Below are positions 45,463-54,418 of a stretch of 64,000 bases of DNA, piece by piece. Source of the stretch: Ruegeria sp. R14_0 (GTDB lineage: Bacteria > Pseudomonadota > Alphaproteobacteria > Rhodobacterales > Rhodobacteraceae); assembly GCF_017743975.1 (NCBI RefSeq), contig NZ_JAGHRC010000004.1, positions 434,001-498,000 on the forward strand. Direction: 5' to 3'. The number at the start of each line of letters is the position of its first letter. Within the stretch, counting starts at the first letter, position 1. The position numbers and the translations under genes are program-made. Below the pieces are notes generated by a model. The model was given only the letters and a program-made list of their open reading frames with translations, had not been told where the DNA came from and searched no databases.

Positions 45463-45993
45463 CAGTGAGTGGTGTTCAGTTTGACGCTTGCGCCGCAGAA
45501 AACATGGCCGCCCATGGGACGAACCTTGTAGCCCTGCACCTCGTTGCACAGCGGCATGTAGACAGCCGAATGCCCTCTGTGCCTGTTCATACTTCCTGGC
45601 CTCAAGGATCAGGTCTTCGCTCGGCTGGTGGCGCCATTGTAACCGGTTTGACGCTTTGCGACCGTTACCGTCCCGCAGAGCTGCACCGTCTCTGTTCAGA
45701 TCATTCGAATGGAACTTAACGCCCTGATGCAGGTTTAATGGGTATTCCAAACCGTCATCGCTGGCTTCAACGCTTTCCACCAGACCCGGGATCACATTGG
45801 TCATGTCGGCCTCAAACTAATGCAGTCGGTTATAGATCGGGCGCGACAAGGCATCAAAGGTGGTCCCGGCTGTAAACAGTGCCGGGTCGAACCCTTCGGG
45901 TGAACCTTCAGAACAACACACCAATGTGCTGGCTTGAGCGGCCGCGCCGGACAGGGCGCCCACCGTAGTTGCCGCAGAAAATCCAAGCTTCAT
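45462..45993 (-). pseudogene. Dipeptide/oligopeptide-binding protein (DppA type), collapsed
   Basis: Starts with a good ribosome site (GGGAGA) and a signal peptide (MKLGFSAATTVGALSGAAAQ), then the family motif VCCSEGSPEGFDPALFTAGT. An in-frame TAA follows near the YNRLH segment; coding resemblance continues as VIPGLVESVEASDDGLEYPL and HQGVKFHSND, then breaks up. The natural C-terminus is still readable in another frame (GYKVRPMGGHVFCGASVKL). Only 532 bp remain of about 1.6 kb. It was the first gene of the oligopeptide operon. Confidence 0.85.
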
Positions 45994-46091
45994 GATTGTC
46001 TCCCAAAAAAGTGTTTTTGTTCTGCTTTACCGTCGTTTCTAATTTGCCAAGCAATTTCAGACGACTCTCATCGTCGCGAGATAAGTGCTAT

Positions 46092-46108
46092 TTGTATCCA
46101 AAATACAA
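46092..46108. promoter_or_regulatory. 17-bp palindrome, probable GntR/FCD operator, copy 2
   Basis: TTGTATCCAAAATACAA, the exact reverse complement of the site at 43165-43181, 98 bp before the start of the collapsed binding-protein gene. It should be the operator of the former oligopeptide operon and, if a promoter survives, of the intact M24 peptidase. Confidence 0.75.
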
Positions 46109-46135
46109 AATCCATTGTCAACGCAATTCGATATC

Positions 46136-46179
46136 AAACATGCCCGGCCACGAAGAACACTCGCTGGCCGGGCATGTTT
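46136..46179 (-). terminator. Terminator of the LysR gene
   Basis: Arms ACATGCCCGGCCA (46138-46150) and TGGCCGGGCATGT (46165-46177) pair perfectly, extended by two A-T pairs, around a 14-base loop. Read on the minus strand it follows the LysR stop by about 20 bp and ends in TTT. Confidence 0.75.
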
Positions 46180-46198
46180 TCAGCAGGATTGAGAGGGG

Positions 46199-47119
46199 CT
46201 ACGCCGTGAAGGTTGGCGTCACACCGACCGGAGGGCGGTCCAGAATGTAAGCGCCAATGCGGTCCAAAACCGGGCGTCTTGGGCATCCTGGCCGGGTCGC
46301 AGCGCCCAGGTTCCGCAGATTTCCCGGCCCTTCGAACGGTACAAAGTACAACGGCCATTGATCCCGTTTGAATTGTTCGGCGGCCAGAGCGGACACGATA
46401 GTGCAGTCATCAGAGTGGCAGATATGGCGGCAGATCGTCTCAAATCGCAAGGCACTCAGGTCAAATCTCTTGGCGACCCGAATTTTGGGGTCTGCCTTGG
46501 GCAAACGAGGTTCAAGCTCATAGCCGAAGCTGTGGGGCAACCGAATGAAATCGTGCGGCGGCACATCCTCGGCAGCGATCGAATCCAAGGTACACAGCGG
46601 ATGATCATGGCGCATTGCCAAATACAACGGCTCGCTCCAAATCGATGTGAAGGTCAGAGCGTTGCTGTTGTTGATCTTGGCGACCAATGCCATGTCCAAC
46701 TGATGATCTTCGACCAATTGCAACATGTTCTGCGGAAGATCTTCGATCATGGTCACGCGCATACGTGGAAAAACATCGTTGAACAGTTCTGAGAAATACT
46801 GCGTTAAATACGGCGCAAGTGTCGGCGTCATACCAATCCGATAAGGGACCGCCTCGGGGTCGCGAAACTGAGTGGCGGAGTCGCGTATCTTTTGCGCGTC
46901 TGACAGGATGGATTCAGCTATACCCAGGATGCTTTGGCCAAACGCGGTCGGGCGCACTTCGTTGTTCAGCCGCAGGAACAGCTCGACACCCAACTCCTGT
47001 TCCAACTTCTTGATCTGGTTAGACAGCGCAGGCTGCGAAACGTTGCACGCAACTGCTGCCTGACTGAACTTACCATGCTTTGCAATGGCAAGCACGTACT
47101 CCAAATCTCTGAAATTCAT
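46199..47119 (-). CDS. LysR-family transcriptional regulator (OxyR-like)
   Basis: Regulator of 306 residues. The ATG at 47119 is chosen because MNFRDLEYVLAIAKHGKFSQ is the canonical LysR opening; the frame is open about 49 codons further without homology. The HTH is FSQAAVACNVSQPALSNQIK (about 18-37) and the effector domain follows. The extension VLDRIGAYILDRPP at the end is usual for OxyR-like members, but I see no clear pair of redox Cys in the usual context. It is divergent from the RTX gene with a 344-bp gap and could regulate it. Confidence 0.9.
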   Translation of the reverse strand: MNFRDLEYVLAIAKHGKFSQAAVACNVSQPALSNQIKKLEQELGVELFLRLNNEVRPTAFGQSILGIAESILSDAQKIRDSATQFRDPEAVPYRIGMTPTLAPYLTQYFSELFNDVFPRMRVTMIEDLPQNMLQLVEDHQLDMALVAKINNSNALTFTSIWSEPLYLAMRHDHPLCTLDSIAAEDVPPHDFIRLPHSFGYELEPRLPKADPKIRVAKRFDLSALRFETICRHICHSDDCTIVSALAAEQFKRDQWPLYFVPFEGPGNLRNLGAATRPGCPRRPVLDRIGAYILDRPPVGVTPTFTA

Positions 47120-47463
47120 CCGCTCAATCTCTCTGCGGTCATACAAAAACGGCGCGTGACCGTCCCTTTGTCTACCGCAAAGTGGGGAAAGGTGCATGAA
47201 ATACTGATCAACTCCGCTGACAAAACTGTTAACCAGCGCTTTTGAATAGAACCCCATTCGGGGCAAGAACGGCGTAACTCATTGAATAGTAACAAGTGAG
47301 CTTCCCGGACTCTCACGGAAAACGTGATTATTTGTATTGGTTATACGGCCAATTTGCAGGATGAATTTCAGCTGACACGGGGTGCCGTCTACCCCTTTGC
47401 TACGTGGAATGTCCGAAAAACCGGGCGGACCGCCAAACGTAACAATTTTTGACGGAGTACCCC
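47120..47463. other. 344-bp divergent promoter region
   Basis: Lies between the LysR start (minus) and the RTX start (plus). It contains an imperfect copy of the GntR palindrome (TTGTAT-N5-ATACGG, 47332-47348) in an AT-rich stretch, and the GGAG ribosome site of the RTX gene. Nothing else recognisable. Confidence 0.55.
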
Positions 47464-50400
47464 ATGCTGTCCCAAATGCTGACAAGCCTGCGCGCCCGCC
47501 TCTTGACCACGTCTACGATGGCGCAAGAGACCAACCGCGACGGCCAGACCCTTTTCAACAACTTCTTTCAAAGTACCGTTGTCGATGACACTCCGGCCTT
47601 TGTTCTGGCAAATGACTTCTCGCGTCTGCTGAACTTCGGCGAGATCATCACCAACAACGCTGTCGCTGCCGTTCAGGCGCAGGGTCAAGATGTTGACGTG
47701 TTCAACTTCCGCTCGGGCCGGATCGAGGCGAACAACGGCCCCGACGCGCTGGCCACCGGCGTTCAGGTCACCGGCAGCGCCCAGGTTCGCAACTTTGGCG
47801 AGATCGCGGGCGAGTTCAACGGCGTTCAGTTTGCAGGCGCTCAAAGCTCGGGCGGTCTGGACAACTTCCGCGGTGGCGTGATCAGCTCGGACAGCCGTGC
47901 CGTGGATATTCAGGGCCAGGGCATTGATGTGCGCAACTTTGGCGACATCATCGGTACCGGTGATCAGCGCAATGGCACAATCTACACCAACAGCACTGCC
48001 GAAGATGTCTCGATCTCGAACTTTTCGGGTGGCACAATTGACGCTGGCGCAGGCAATCAAGGCGCAGGCATCTCGCTGCAGGTTGGCGATGAGGTCGGCG
48101 ATCGCGTGGAAACCGAAATTTTCAACGGTCTCGGCGCAACGATCCAAGGCCGTGGCCAAGGCGCGGCCAATACCGGGCTGGCCGGCGACGGTATCCGCAT
48201 CGACGATGGTGCCGAAGGTGCAACGCTGGAAACCGAGATCGTCAACAGCGGCCTGATCTCGACCGAAAGCAACCAGGGCACAGCCGCCGGTATCCGCATC
48301 GCGGATGGCGTAAACGCCGAAGGCAACATCCTGAACAACGCAACCGGCGTGATCGAAGGCCCGCGCAATGGTCTGTATATCGGTGAAGGCGAACATGATC
48401 TGGATGTGCTGAACTTTGGCACCATCCAATCTGGCAGTCGCGCCGTGAACATCGATGGCTCGGGCGTCGACCTGATCAACGGCGGCGACATTCTGGGCAC
48501 CGGTGACCAGCGCAACGGCACCGTTTATGCCGATGGTACAGCGGATGATTTCTCGGTCCGCAACCTGGACAATGGCACAATCGATGCGGGCGAGCACAAT
48601 CAGGGCTCGGGTTTCGCAGCTGAAATCGGTGGGGCCGCTGACGGCGCCAACACCTTCTCGCTGGAAAACGATGGTCTGATCCAGGGTCGCGGTAACGGCG
48701 CAGCAGGCACTGGTCTGGCCGGAGACGGTATCCGCATCGGAAACCCCGGCAACGAAGGCGTTGCTGAGGTGAACATCACCAACCGCGGCGAGGTGACCTC
48801 GGAAGGCGCCAACGGTACTGTTGCCGGCGTGCGTTTTGTGGACGGGGTCAGCTTCCAAGGCGAATTCATCAACTCCGGCACGGTCTCGGGTGTCCAAAAC
48901 GGTGTTTACTTTGGCAATGGCGATCACACCGGCGGTTCGTTTAACAACATTGGCAACGTGTCCTCTGACAGTCGCGCTCTGAACATTGATGGTATCGGGC
49001 TATCCGTTGAAAATACGGGCACCATTGTCGGTACCGACGATCAGCGCAACGGGACAGTCTATGCCGATGGTACGGCGGATGAATTCTCGGTTACCAACGA
49101 AGGTCTGATCGACGCCGGTGAAGGCAATCAGGGTTCCGGATTTGGCGTGGAAATTGGTGGTGCAACAGATGGTGCCAACACCTTCACGCTGGAAAACTTC
49201 GGGAGCATCACTGGGCGCGGGAACGCTGGTGCGGCAACGCCGCTTGCCGGTGATGGCATTCGTATCGGTAACGTTGGCAACACCGGCACGACTGACGCGA
49301 CCATCCTGAATACCGGAAGCACTACCTCTAGCGGAGCCAATGGCACAGTTGCCGGCGTTCGGGTCGTCAATGGCGTGAACTTCCAGGGTACGCTGGAGAA
49401 CCAGGGCGTCATTTCCGGTGTCCAGAACGGTGTGTATTTTGGTACCGGTGATCACTCTAGTGGGTCCTTTGTGAACTCTGGCGTCGTCGAATCGGGCAGC
49501 CGCGCGCTGAACATTGATGGCGATGGCCTTGATGTCACCAACGCTGGCCAGATTATCGGTACAGGTAATCAGCGCAACGGTGCGGTCTATGCCGATAGCA
49601 CTGCCGACAACTATACCTTCACCAACACTGGCACTGTCAGCGTCGATGAAGGCAGCAACGGTTCCGCCGTATCGCTGCAAACCGGTGATGTTGATGGCGA
49701 TGTCGTCTCGGCGGCCATCATCAACGAAGGAACTTTCCAGGGTAACGGCGACGCTACCGAAGGAAACCAGGTCGGCGACGGTCTGCGCCTGTTCACAGGT
49801 CAGAACGACGCGTCCTTTGCCGGAGTTGTCATCAACGAAGGCCTGATTGCCGGGTCCGAACAATCGGACGCTGCAGCCGGTATTCGTGTCGATGGTGGTC
49901 TGAACCTGCTGGGTGCGATCCTGAACGAAGGCGAAATCCGCGGCACGGTCAATGCGATTGATGCATCGGACTCCGGTGACGTTACCATCGTCAACGACGA
50001 CGAAGGCGTGATCAACGGCAACGTCCTGCTGGGCGATGGCGATGACATCTTCGTCGATCTGGGTGTCACCAATGGCGACATCGACGGTGGTGCAGGTGAT
50101 GACGTTCTGATCGCAGGCGATGCTGACAATGTTTTGACCGGCGGTCTGGGCAATGACTTCATCGATGGCGGAGAAGGCGTCGATACCGCCGATTTCTCGG
50201 ATCTGGATGTCGCGATCGAGGTCCGTCTGGACGCCAATGGCAACGGCACCGCCACGCGCGATGCAGGCTTCAATGTCTCGATCGTGGATGCGGCTATTGT
50301 GGCCCCGGACCAGTTTGGTGCGAATATCCCGGATGGAGGCTGGTTTGTAGAAGAGGCCGTTCAGGGCAATCTGTACTACAACATTCACACCTCCGACTTC

Positions 50401-51177
50401 CCTGCCGGGGAAATTCGCGGGCAATTGCTGGTCGATAGCGATGTAACCGAAAACGGCATCCGCACAGTTTCGCTGAGCGGCGGTCTGGATGCAGCGCAAG
50501 AGCCTGGGCCGACTTCGGACAGCGAAGCCACTGGCGACGCGACCGTTGTCATCACTCAAAACCTGACAACTGGCGAAGTCACCTACTCGAGCGATCTGAG
50601 CGTTGTGGGTCTGAACGAAGCCGACCTGAACACGCCGATCCCAGGTGTTGTCTCGGCGATCCATCTGCACAATGCACCAGCGGGCGCAAACGGCCCGGTC
50701 GTGCAGGACACGCTGGTGGACGCAGGCGCGACGCTGGATGTTGACGCAACGGGCGGCACCGGTGTTGTCGGGCAGGACGTGATCGACAATCAGATTGAAA
50801 CCGACGTACTGGTCTCGATCGAGAACGTCATCGGCTCTGACGATGGTGACGTGATTGTCGGCAGCTCTCAGGACAACGTTCTGAACGGCGCGGATGGCGA
50901 CGACCTGCTGAACGGTGGGGGCGGCGATGACGTCCTGATCGGTGGCGAAGGCGCGGACACCTTCGTGTTCGAGGGCATCTTCAACGATGACACCATTTCG
51001 GACTTTGAAGCTGGCGTTGACAGAATTCAGGTCAATGATCTGGGTCCTGACTTCACCGGTCCTCTGAACCCGGTTCAGGATGGTGCGGATGCCGTGCTCA
51101 GCTTCGGTGACGCAGGCTCGATCCGTCTGACCGGCGTCGATGTCGCTGATCTGAACGAAACTGACTTCGTCGTCTAA
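47464..51177 (+). CDS. Secreted repeat-rich RTX/CHRD protein, substrate of the adjacent T1SS
   Basis: Predicted extracellular protein of about 1237 residues, without Sec signal; the ATG at 47464 has GGAG six bases before. Most of the length is beta-rich: short strands of the N-x-G-x-I type arranged in about four units of roughly 180 residues, each with a DQRNG(T/A)(V/I)Y motif (near residues 166, 347, 524, 700). Then come RTX calcium nonapeptides (GGAGDDVLIAGDADNVLTGG), a CHRD-like region (YYNIHTSDFPAGEIRGQL, later IHLHNAPAGANGPVV), a second RTX block (GADGDDLLNGGGGDD) and a C-terminal secretion region ending ETDFVV. Probably an adhesin or surface-layer/biofilm protein. Confidence 0.9.
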   Translation: MLSQMLTSLRARLLTTSTMAQETNRDGQTLFNNFFQSTVVDDTPAFVLANDFSRLLNFGEIITNNAVAAVQAQGQDVDVFNFRSGRIEANNGPDALATGVQVTGSAQVRNFGEIAGEFNGVQFAGAQSSGGLDNFRGGVISSDSRAVDIQGQGIDVRNFGDIIGTGDQRNGTIYTNSTAEDVSISNFSGGTIDAGAGNQGAGISLQVGDEVGDRVETEIFNGLGATIQGRGQGAANTGLAGDGIRIDDGAEGATLETEIVNSGLISTESNQGTAAGIRIADGVNAEGNILNNATGVIEGPRNGLYIGEGEHDLDVLNFGTIQSGSRAVNIDGSGVDLINGGDILGTGDQRNGTVYADGTADDFSVRNLDNGTIDAGEHNQGSGFAAEIGGAADGANTFSLENDGLIQGRGNGAAGTGLAGDGIRIGNPGNEGVAEVNITNRGEVTSEGANGTVAGVRFVDGVSFQGEFINSGTVSGVQNGVYFGNGDHTGGSFNNIGNVSSDSRALNIDGIGLSVENTGTIVGTDDQRNGTVYADGTADEFSVTNEGLIDAGEGNQGSGFGVEIGGATDGANTFTLENFGSITGRGNAGAATPLAGDGIRIGNVGNTGTTDATILNTGSTTSSGANGTVAGVRVVNGVNFQGTLENQGVISGVQNGVYFGTGDHSSGSFVNSGVVESGSRALNIDGDGLDVTNAGQIIGTGNQRNGAVYADSTADNYTFTNTGTVSVDEGSNGSAVSLQTGDVDGDVVSAAIINEGTFQGNGDATEGNQVGDGLRLFTGQNDASFAGVVINEGLIAGSEQSDAAAGIRVDGGLNLLGAILNEGEIRGTVNAIDASDSGDVTIVNDDEGVINGNVLLGDGDDIFVDLGVTNGDIDGGAGDDVLIAGDADNVLTGGLGNDFIDGGEGVDTADFSDLDVAIEVRLDANGNGTATRDAGFNVSIVDAAIVAPDQFGANIPDGGWFVEEAVQGNLYYNIHTSDFPAGEIRGQLLVDSDVTENGIRTVSLSGGLDAAQEPGPTSDSEATGDATVVITQNLTTGEVTYSSDLSVVGLNEADLNTPIPGVVSAIHLHNAPAGANGPVVQDTLVDAGATLDVDATGGTGVVGQDVIDNQIETDVLVSIENVIGSDDGDVIVGSSQDNVLNGADGDDLLNGGGGDDVLIGGEGADTFVFEGIFNDDTISDFEAGVDRIQVNDLGPDFTGPLNPVQDGADAVLSFGDAGSIRLTGVDVADLNETDFVV

Positions 51178-51188
51178 CTGACCAACGG

Positions 51189-51215
51189 CGGGGCGGCTTA
51201 TGCCGCCCCGTTTGT
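51189..51215 (+). terminator. Partial terminator between RTX substrate and exporter genes
   Basis: CGGGGCGGC-TTAT-GCCGCCCCG followed by TTTGT, 12 bp after the RTX stop. It would let most transcripts end after the abundant substrate and a minority read into the exporter genes, which start 27 bp further. Confidence 0.7.
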
Positions 51216-51236
51216 CCAACCGGAAAGGGTTCCCCG

Positions 51237-52985
51237 ATGTTCCAGAAAGCCAATCCCGTGAAATCCGCCTGGGGGTCGCTGCGCAAAGGATTTGTGGCAG
51301 TCGCCTTCTTTAGCCTGTTTCTCAACCTTCTGATGCTGGCCGGACCACTATATATGCTGCAGGTCTATGACCGCGTGCTGACCAGCCAGAATGTCGAGAC
51401 CCTGATTGCCCTCTCTGCTTTGCTAGCCGGTGTTTTCGTCGTTATCGCGTGTCTCGACCTGATGCGCATGCGCATCCTGGGCCGTCTGGCCGCTCGATTT
51501 GAGCTGAGCGTCGGCACACCCGTTCTGAGTGCCGCCATGCGACGCCGTGTTCATGGCGATACCAAGGCGGGTGACAACCTCGTCGAAGATGTGAATGGCT
51601 TTCGCGAGTTTATCTCGGGCACAACCCTGACCGCATTTTTCGACGCGCCGTGGATACCGATCTATTTGCTGGTGCTTTATGTTCTGCACCCCTATCTGGG
51701 CCTGCTTGGTTTGGCCGGTGCGGTTTTGCTGACAGTCATGGCATTGATCAACAATGCCCGCGCCCGGACGCCGATGCAGTCGGCCTCGCAAGCGCGCGGG
51801 CGCTCGGACGCATTGTTCAATACCAGCGACAAGAATGCTGAACTTGTCCATGCGCTTGGTATGAAATCTGATCTCTTGCGCCGCTGGACCTCGCTGCAAA
51901 CCGAGGCGCATCAACACAAAACTCGCGCAGCAGACCGAGTGGCCAGTTTCTCGGTCATTTCCAAAACCGTCCGCATGGGTTTGCAATCCGCCATTCTGGG
52001 TCTTGGCGCTGCCTTGGCCATAACCGGAGAATCCACGGCTGGCGTGATGATTGCCGCCACCATCGTGCTCGCCCGTGCGCTGGCCCCTATTGACCAATTG
52101 ATTGGCCAGTGGCGCAGCTTTCTGGCAGCGCGCGGATCTTACACAAAACTCTCCAAACTGACCGACGAATTCGCAGATACTACGCCAAACCTTCATCTGC
52201 CGCGCGCGTTCAAATCCCTGGACGTCAAGATCGCGCAGGCCGGACCTCCGCGCGCGATCAACGCATCAATCCGTCAGATCGACTTTGGTCTCGTGGCCGG
52301 GGACGTGCTGGCCATTATCGGCCACAGCGGCTCGGGCAAAAGCACGCTGGGCAAAATGCTTGCTGGCATTTGGCACCCGCAACGGGGCGAAGTATTGCTG
52401 GACGGAAGCCCGATGTCGAAATGGAACGACGAGGACCTTGGAAAGCAGATCGGTTACCTGCCACAGGATGTCGAGCTGTTTGACGGCACAATCCGCGAAA
52501 ACATCGGTCGGTTCTCGGTTGCCATCGACGATGCCGAAGTGTTGCGCGCCGCGCGCGAGGCCGGAGTGCATGAAATGATCAGCGCCCTGCCCGATGGGTA
52601 TGAGACCCGGATTGGGCGCGGTTTCTTTCTGTCGGGCGGTCAACGCCAAGGGTTGGCTCTGGCCCGGGCGCTATATGGCGATCCGTTTGTGCTGATCCTG
52701 GACGAGCCGAATTCTGATCTGGATGCTAAGGGTGAACAGGCGCTGCGCGATGCGATTACAGCGGCTCAGGCCCGCGGCGCAATCGCCATCGTCATGACCC
52801 ACCGTCCGGCAACACTTCAGGCCGCCAACAAGGTGATGGTCCTGCGCAATGGCGCCCAGACCCAGTTTGGCGACAAAGAGGACGTTCTGCGAGTCAATCG
52901 CCGGAACGTTCTGGACAATCCGACACAACCCGGGGCGAAAACGCGTCCTGCCTCTGCACCTCAGATCACCGGAGCAGCCCAATGA
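51237..52985 (+). CDS. Type I secretion ABC exporter (PrtD/HlyB type)
   Basis: Inner-membrane ABC transporter of 582 residues with a fused membrane domain (six helices, residues 20-300) and ATPase. Walker A GHSGSGKST (near 362), QDVELFDGTIRENI, signature LSGGQRQGLALARALYG (near 468) and Walker B VLILDEPNSDLD are clear. No N-terminal C39 peptidase-like domain, as in protease/RTX exporters of the PrtD group. It overlaps the membrane-fusion gene by 4 bp; the RTX protein upstream is the obvious client. The outer-membrane TolC partner is not in the window. Confidence 0.95.
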   Translation: MFQKANPVKSAWGSLRKGFVAVAFFSLFLNLLMLAGPLYMLQVYDRVLTSQNVETLIALSALLAGVFVVIACLDLMRMRILGRLAARFELSVGTPVLSAAMRRRVHGDTKAGDNLVEDVNGFREFISGTTLTAFFDAPWIPIYLLVLYVLHPYLGLLGLAGAVLLTVMALINNARARTPMQSASQARGRSDALFNTSDKNAELVHALGMKSDLLRRWTSLQTEAHQHKTRAADRVASFSVISKTVRMGLQSAILGLGAALAITGESTAGVMIAATIVLARALAPIDQLIGQWRSFLAARGSYTKLSKLTDEFADTTPNLHLPRAFKSLDVKIAQAGPPRAINASIRQIDFGLVAGDVLAIIGHSGSGKSTLGKMLAGIWHPQRGEVLLDGSPMSKWNDEDLGKQIGYLPQDVELFDGTIRENIGRFSVAIDDAEVLRAAREAGVHEMISALPDGYETRIGRGFFLSGGQRQGLALARALYGDPFVLILDEPNSDLDAKGEQALRDAITAAQARGAIAIVMTHRPATLQAANKVMVLRNGAQTQFGDKEDVLRVNRRNVLDNPTQPGAKTRPASAPQITGAAQ

Positions 52986-54352
52986 CACAGTTGATACAAC
53001 GCCAGCACAATCAGACCGCACTTTCCCTGGACGACAAGTTTTTTGTGGACGGCGCCACGAAGCCTCCGGGGATCAAAGGCTATGTCCTGTTCGGACTGTT
53101 CGCCCTGACGGCCTTTGTCGGAGGCAGCATCTACTGGGCCTTTGCGTCGAAACTGGATGGGGCGGTGGTCGCGCCAGCCTCGTTCGTAGTGGAAGGCGAT
53201 CGCAAGACGGTAGAACATCTGGACGGCGGTATCATCGACACGATCCTCGTGACTGATGGGGCATTCGTAAACGCAGGCCAGCCTCTCGTGCAGTTGGACA
53301 GCACCGAAATAGACGTTGAACTGAGTGTTCTGGGCAGCCAGCTGGGCGAGCTGTCCGTGCGCCGGGCGCGTTTGCTGGCGCAAATCAGCGGCAGCCAACA
53401 GTTTGATGAACCGACCGCCTTGGCCGAGTTCAGCGATGGGATGGATCGGCTGCACTGGTTGTCGCCTTATCTGACGCAAAAACAGTTGTTTGACGCAGAA
53501 GCCCGCGCCCGACAGACCGAAGCCCAGATCAACGCTCAGCGTATCTCGGGCTTGCGCAACCAGATCGCGGGTTTGAATGAACAGCGCCGCGCGGCCCAGA
53601 ACCAGGTCGACATCACACAGGTCGAACTGTCGAACCTACGATCCCTCCTGGACAAAGGCTTGGTGGCCGCCACACGCGTCAGCGCGCGTCAGATTGAGCT
53701 GGAGCGTCTGGGCGGCGTCGACGCGTCCCTGCGCACCCAGATCGCGCAGGCCGAAGATCAGATTCAGGAACTGCAGCTATCCCTGCTCAGCCAACAAAAG
53801 CTGCGCGATGAAGTAATCGCGGGCGAACTTGCTATCGTGGACGCGCAGCTTGATCTGATCCGCTCGCAATATTCCGGGGCGGCAGAGCGGCTGAAACGAA
53901 CGCGGGTTCTGGCCCCGGCCAGCGGTCGTGTCGTAAACCTTGCCATATCGACAACGGGTGGTGTCATTCGCCCAGGCGAAGCGATCATGGATATCGTCCC
54001 CGCAAATCAGGCTCTGATCGTCGAGGCGCGGATCAAAACCGGCGATATCGATAAGCTGCAGATCGGGCAATCCACGCGTATTCGGCTGTCAGCCTTCGCT
54101 CAGGCCGACGTGCCCGAGGCAAGTGGGCAGATATTCGACATCTCGGCCGACGCATTGGAGGACGAGCGCACCGGCGAAGCATACTACAAAGCGCGAGTAA
54201 AGCTGGATACCGATCAACCCGTCGAAGTCGCCGCTTTGGAATTGGTTCCCGGTATGCCTGCAGATCTGTTCGTGAATACCGGTGAACGCGCCGTGATCAG
54301 CTATCTGTCGCAACCAATCAGCGACCGGCTGGCAAAAACCTTTATCGAGTAA
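52982..54352 (+). CDS. Type I secretion membrane fusion protein (HlyD/PrtE type)
   Basis: Periplasmic adaptor of 456 residues. One membrane helix at residues 37-57 (GLFALTAFVGGSIYWAFASK), a biotinyl-lipoyl half (VEGDRKTVEHLDGGIIDTIL near 78), a long coiled coil of roughly residues 160-290, and the second lipoyl/beta-barrel half (RVLAPASGRVVNLAISTTGG near 305). The C-terminus has the HlyD signature (LVPGMPADLFVNTGERAVIS). It links the exporter to TolC. Confidence 0.95.
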   Translation: MTQLIQRQHNQTALSLDDKFFVDGATKPPGIKGYVLFGLFALTAFVGGSIYWAFASKLDGAVVAPASFVVEGDRKTVEHLDGGIIDTILVTDGAFVNAGQPLVQLDSTEIDVELSVLGSQLGELSVRRARLLAQISGSQQFDEPTALAEFSDGMDRLHWLSPYLTQKQLFDAEARARQTEAQINAQRISGLRNQIAGLNEQRRAAQNQVDITQVELSNLRSLLDKGLVAATRVSARQIELERLGGVDASLRTQIAQAEDQIQELQLSLLSQQKLRDEVIAGELAIVDAQLDLIRSQYSGAAERLKRTRVLAPASGRVVNLAISTTGGVIRPGEAIMDIVPANQALIVEARIKTGDIDKLQIGQSTRIRLSAFAQADVPEASGQIFDISADALEDERTGEAYYKARVKLDTDQPVEVAALELVPGMPADLFVNTGERAVISYLSQPISDRLAKTFIE

Positions 54353-54361
54353 ACTGTTGAT

Positions 54362-54393
54362 CCCGCACCCGGTATGCCGGGTGCGGGTTGTTT
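54362..54393. terminator. Terminator after the T1SS operon
   Basis: CCCGCACCCGG-TATG-CCGGGTGCGGG, a perfect 11-bp stem with TTGTTT after it, nine bases past the stop of the membrane fusion gene and before the convergent TetR gene. Confidence 0.85.
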
Positions 54394-54418
54394 CGGGCAC
54401 TACGTCAAGGCGATTGGC

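Noticed and set aside
47389..51219. Very long antisense open frames opposite the RTX gene
   Set aside because: They arise from the biased, repetitive codons of the RTX gene (many GGC/GAC/AAC codons); no recognisable domain or ribosome site on that strand.
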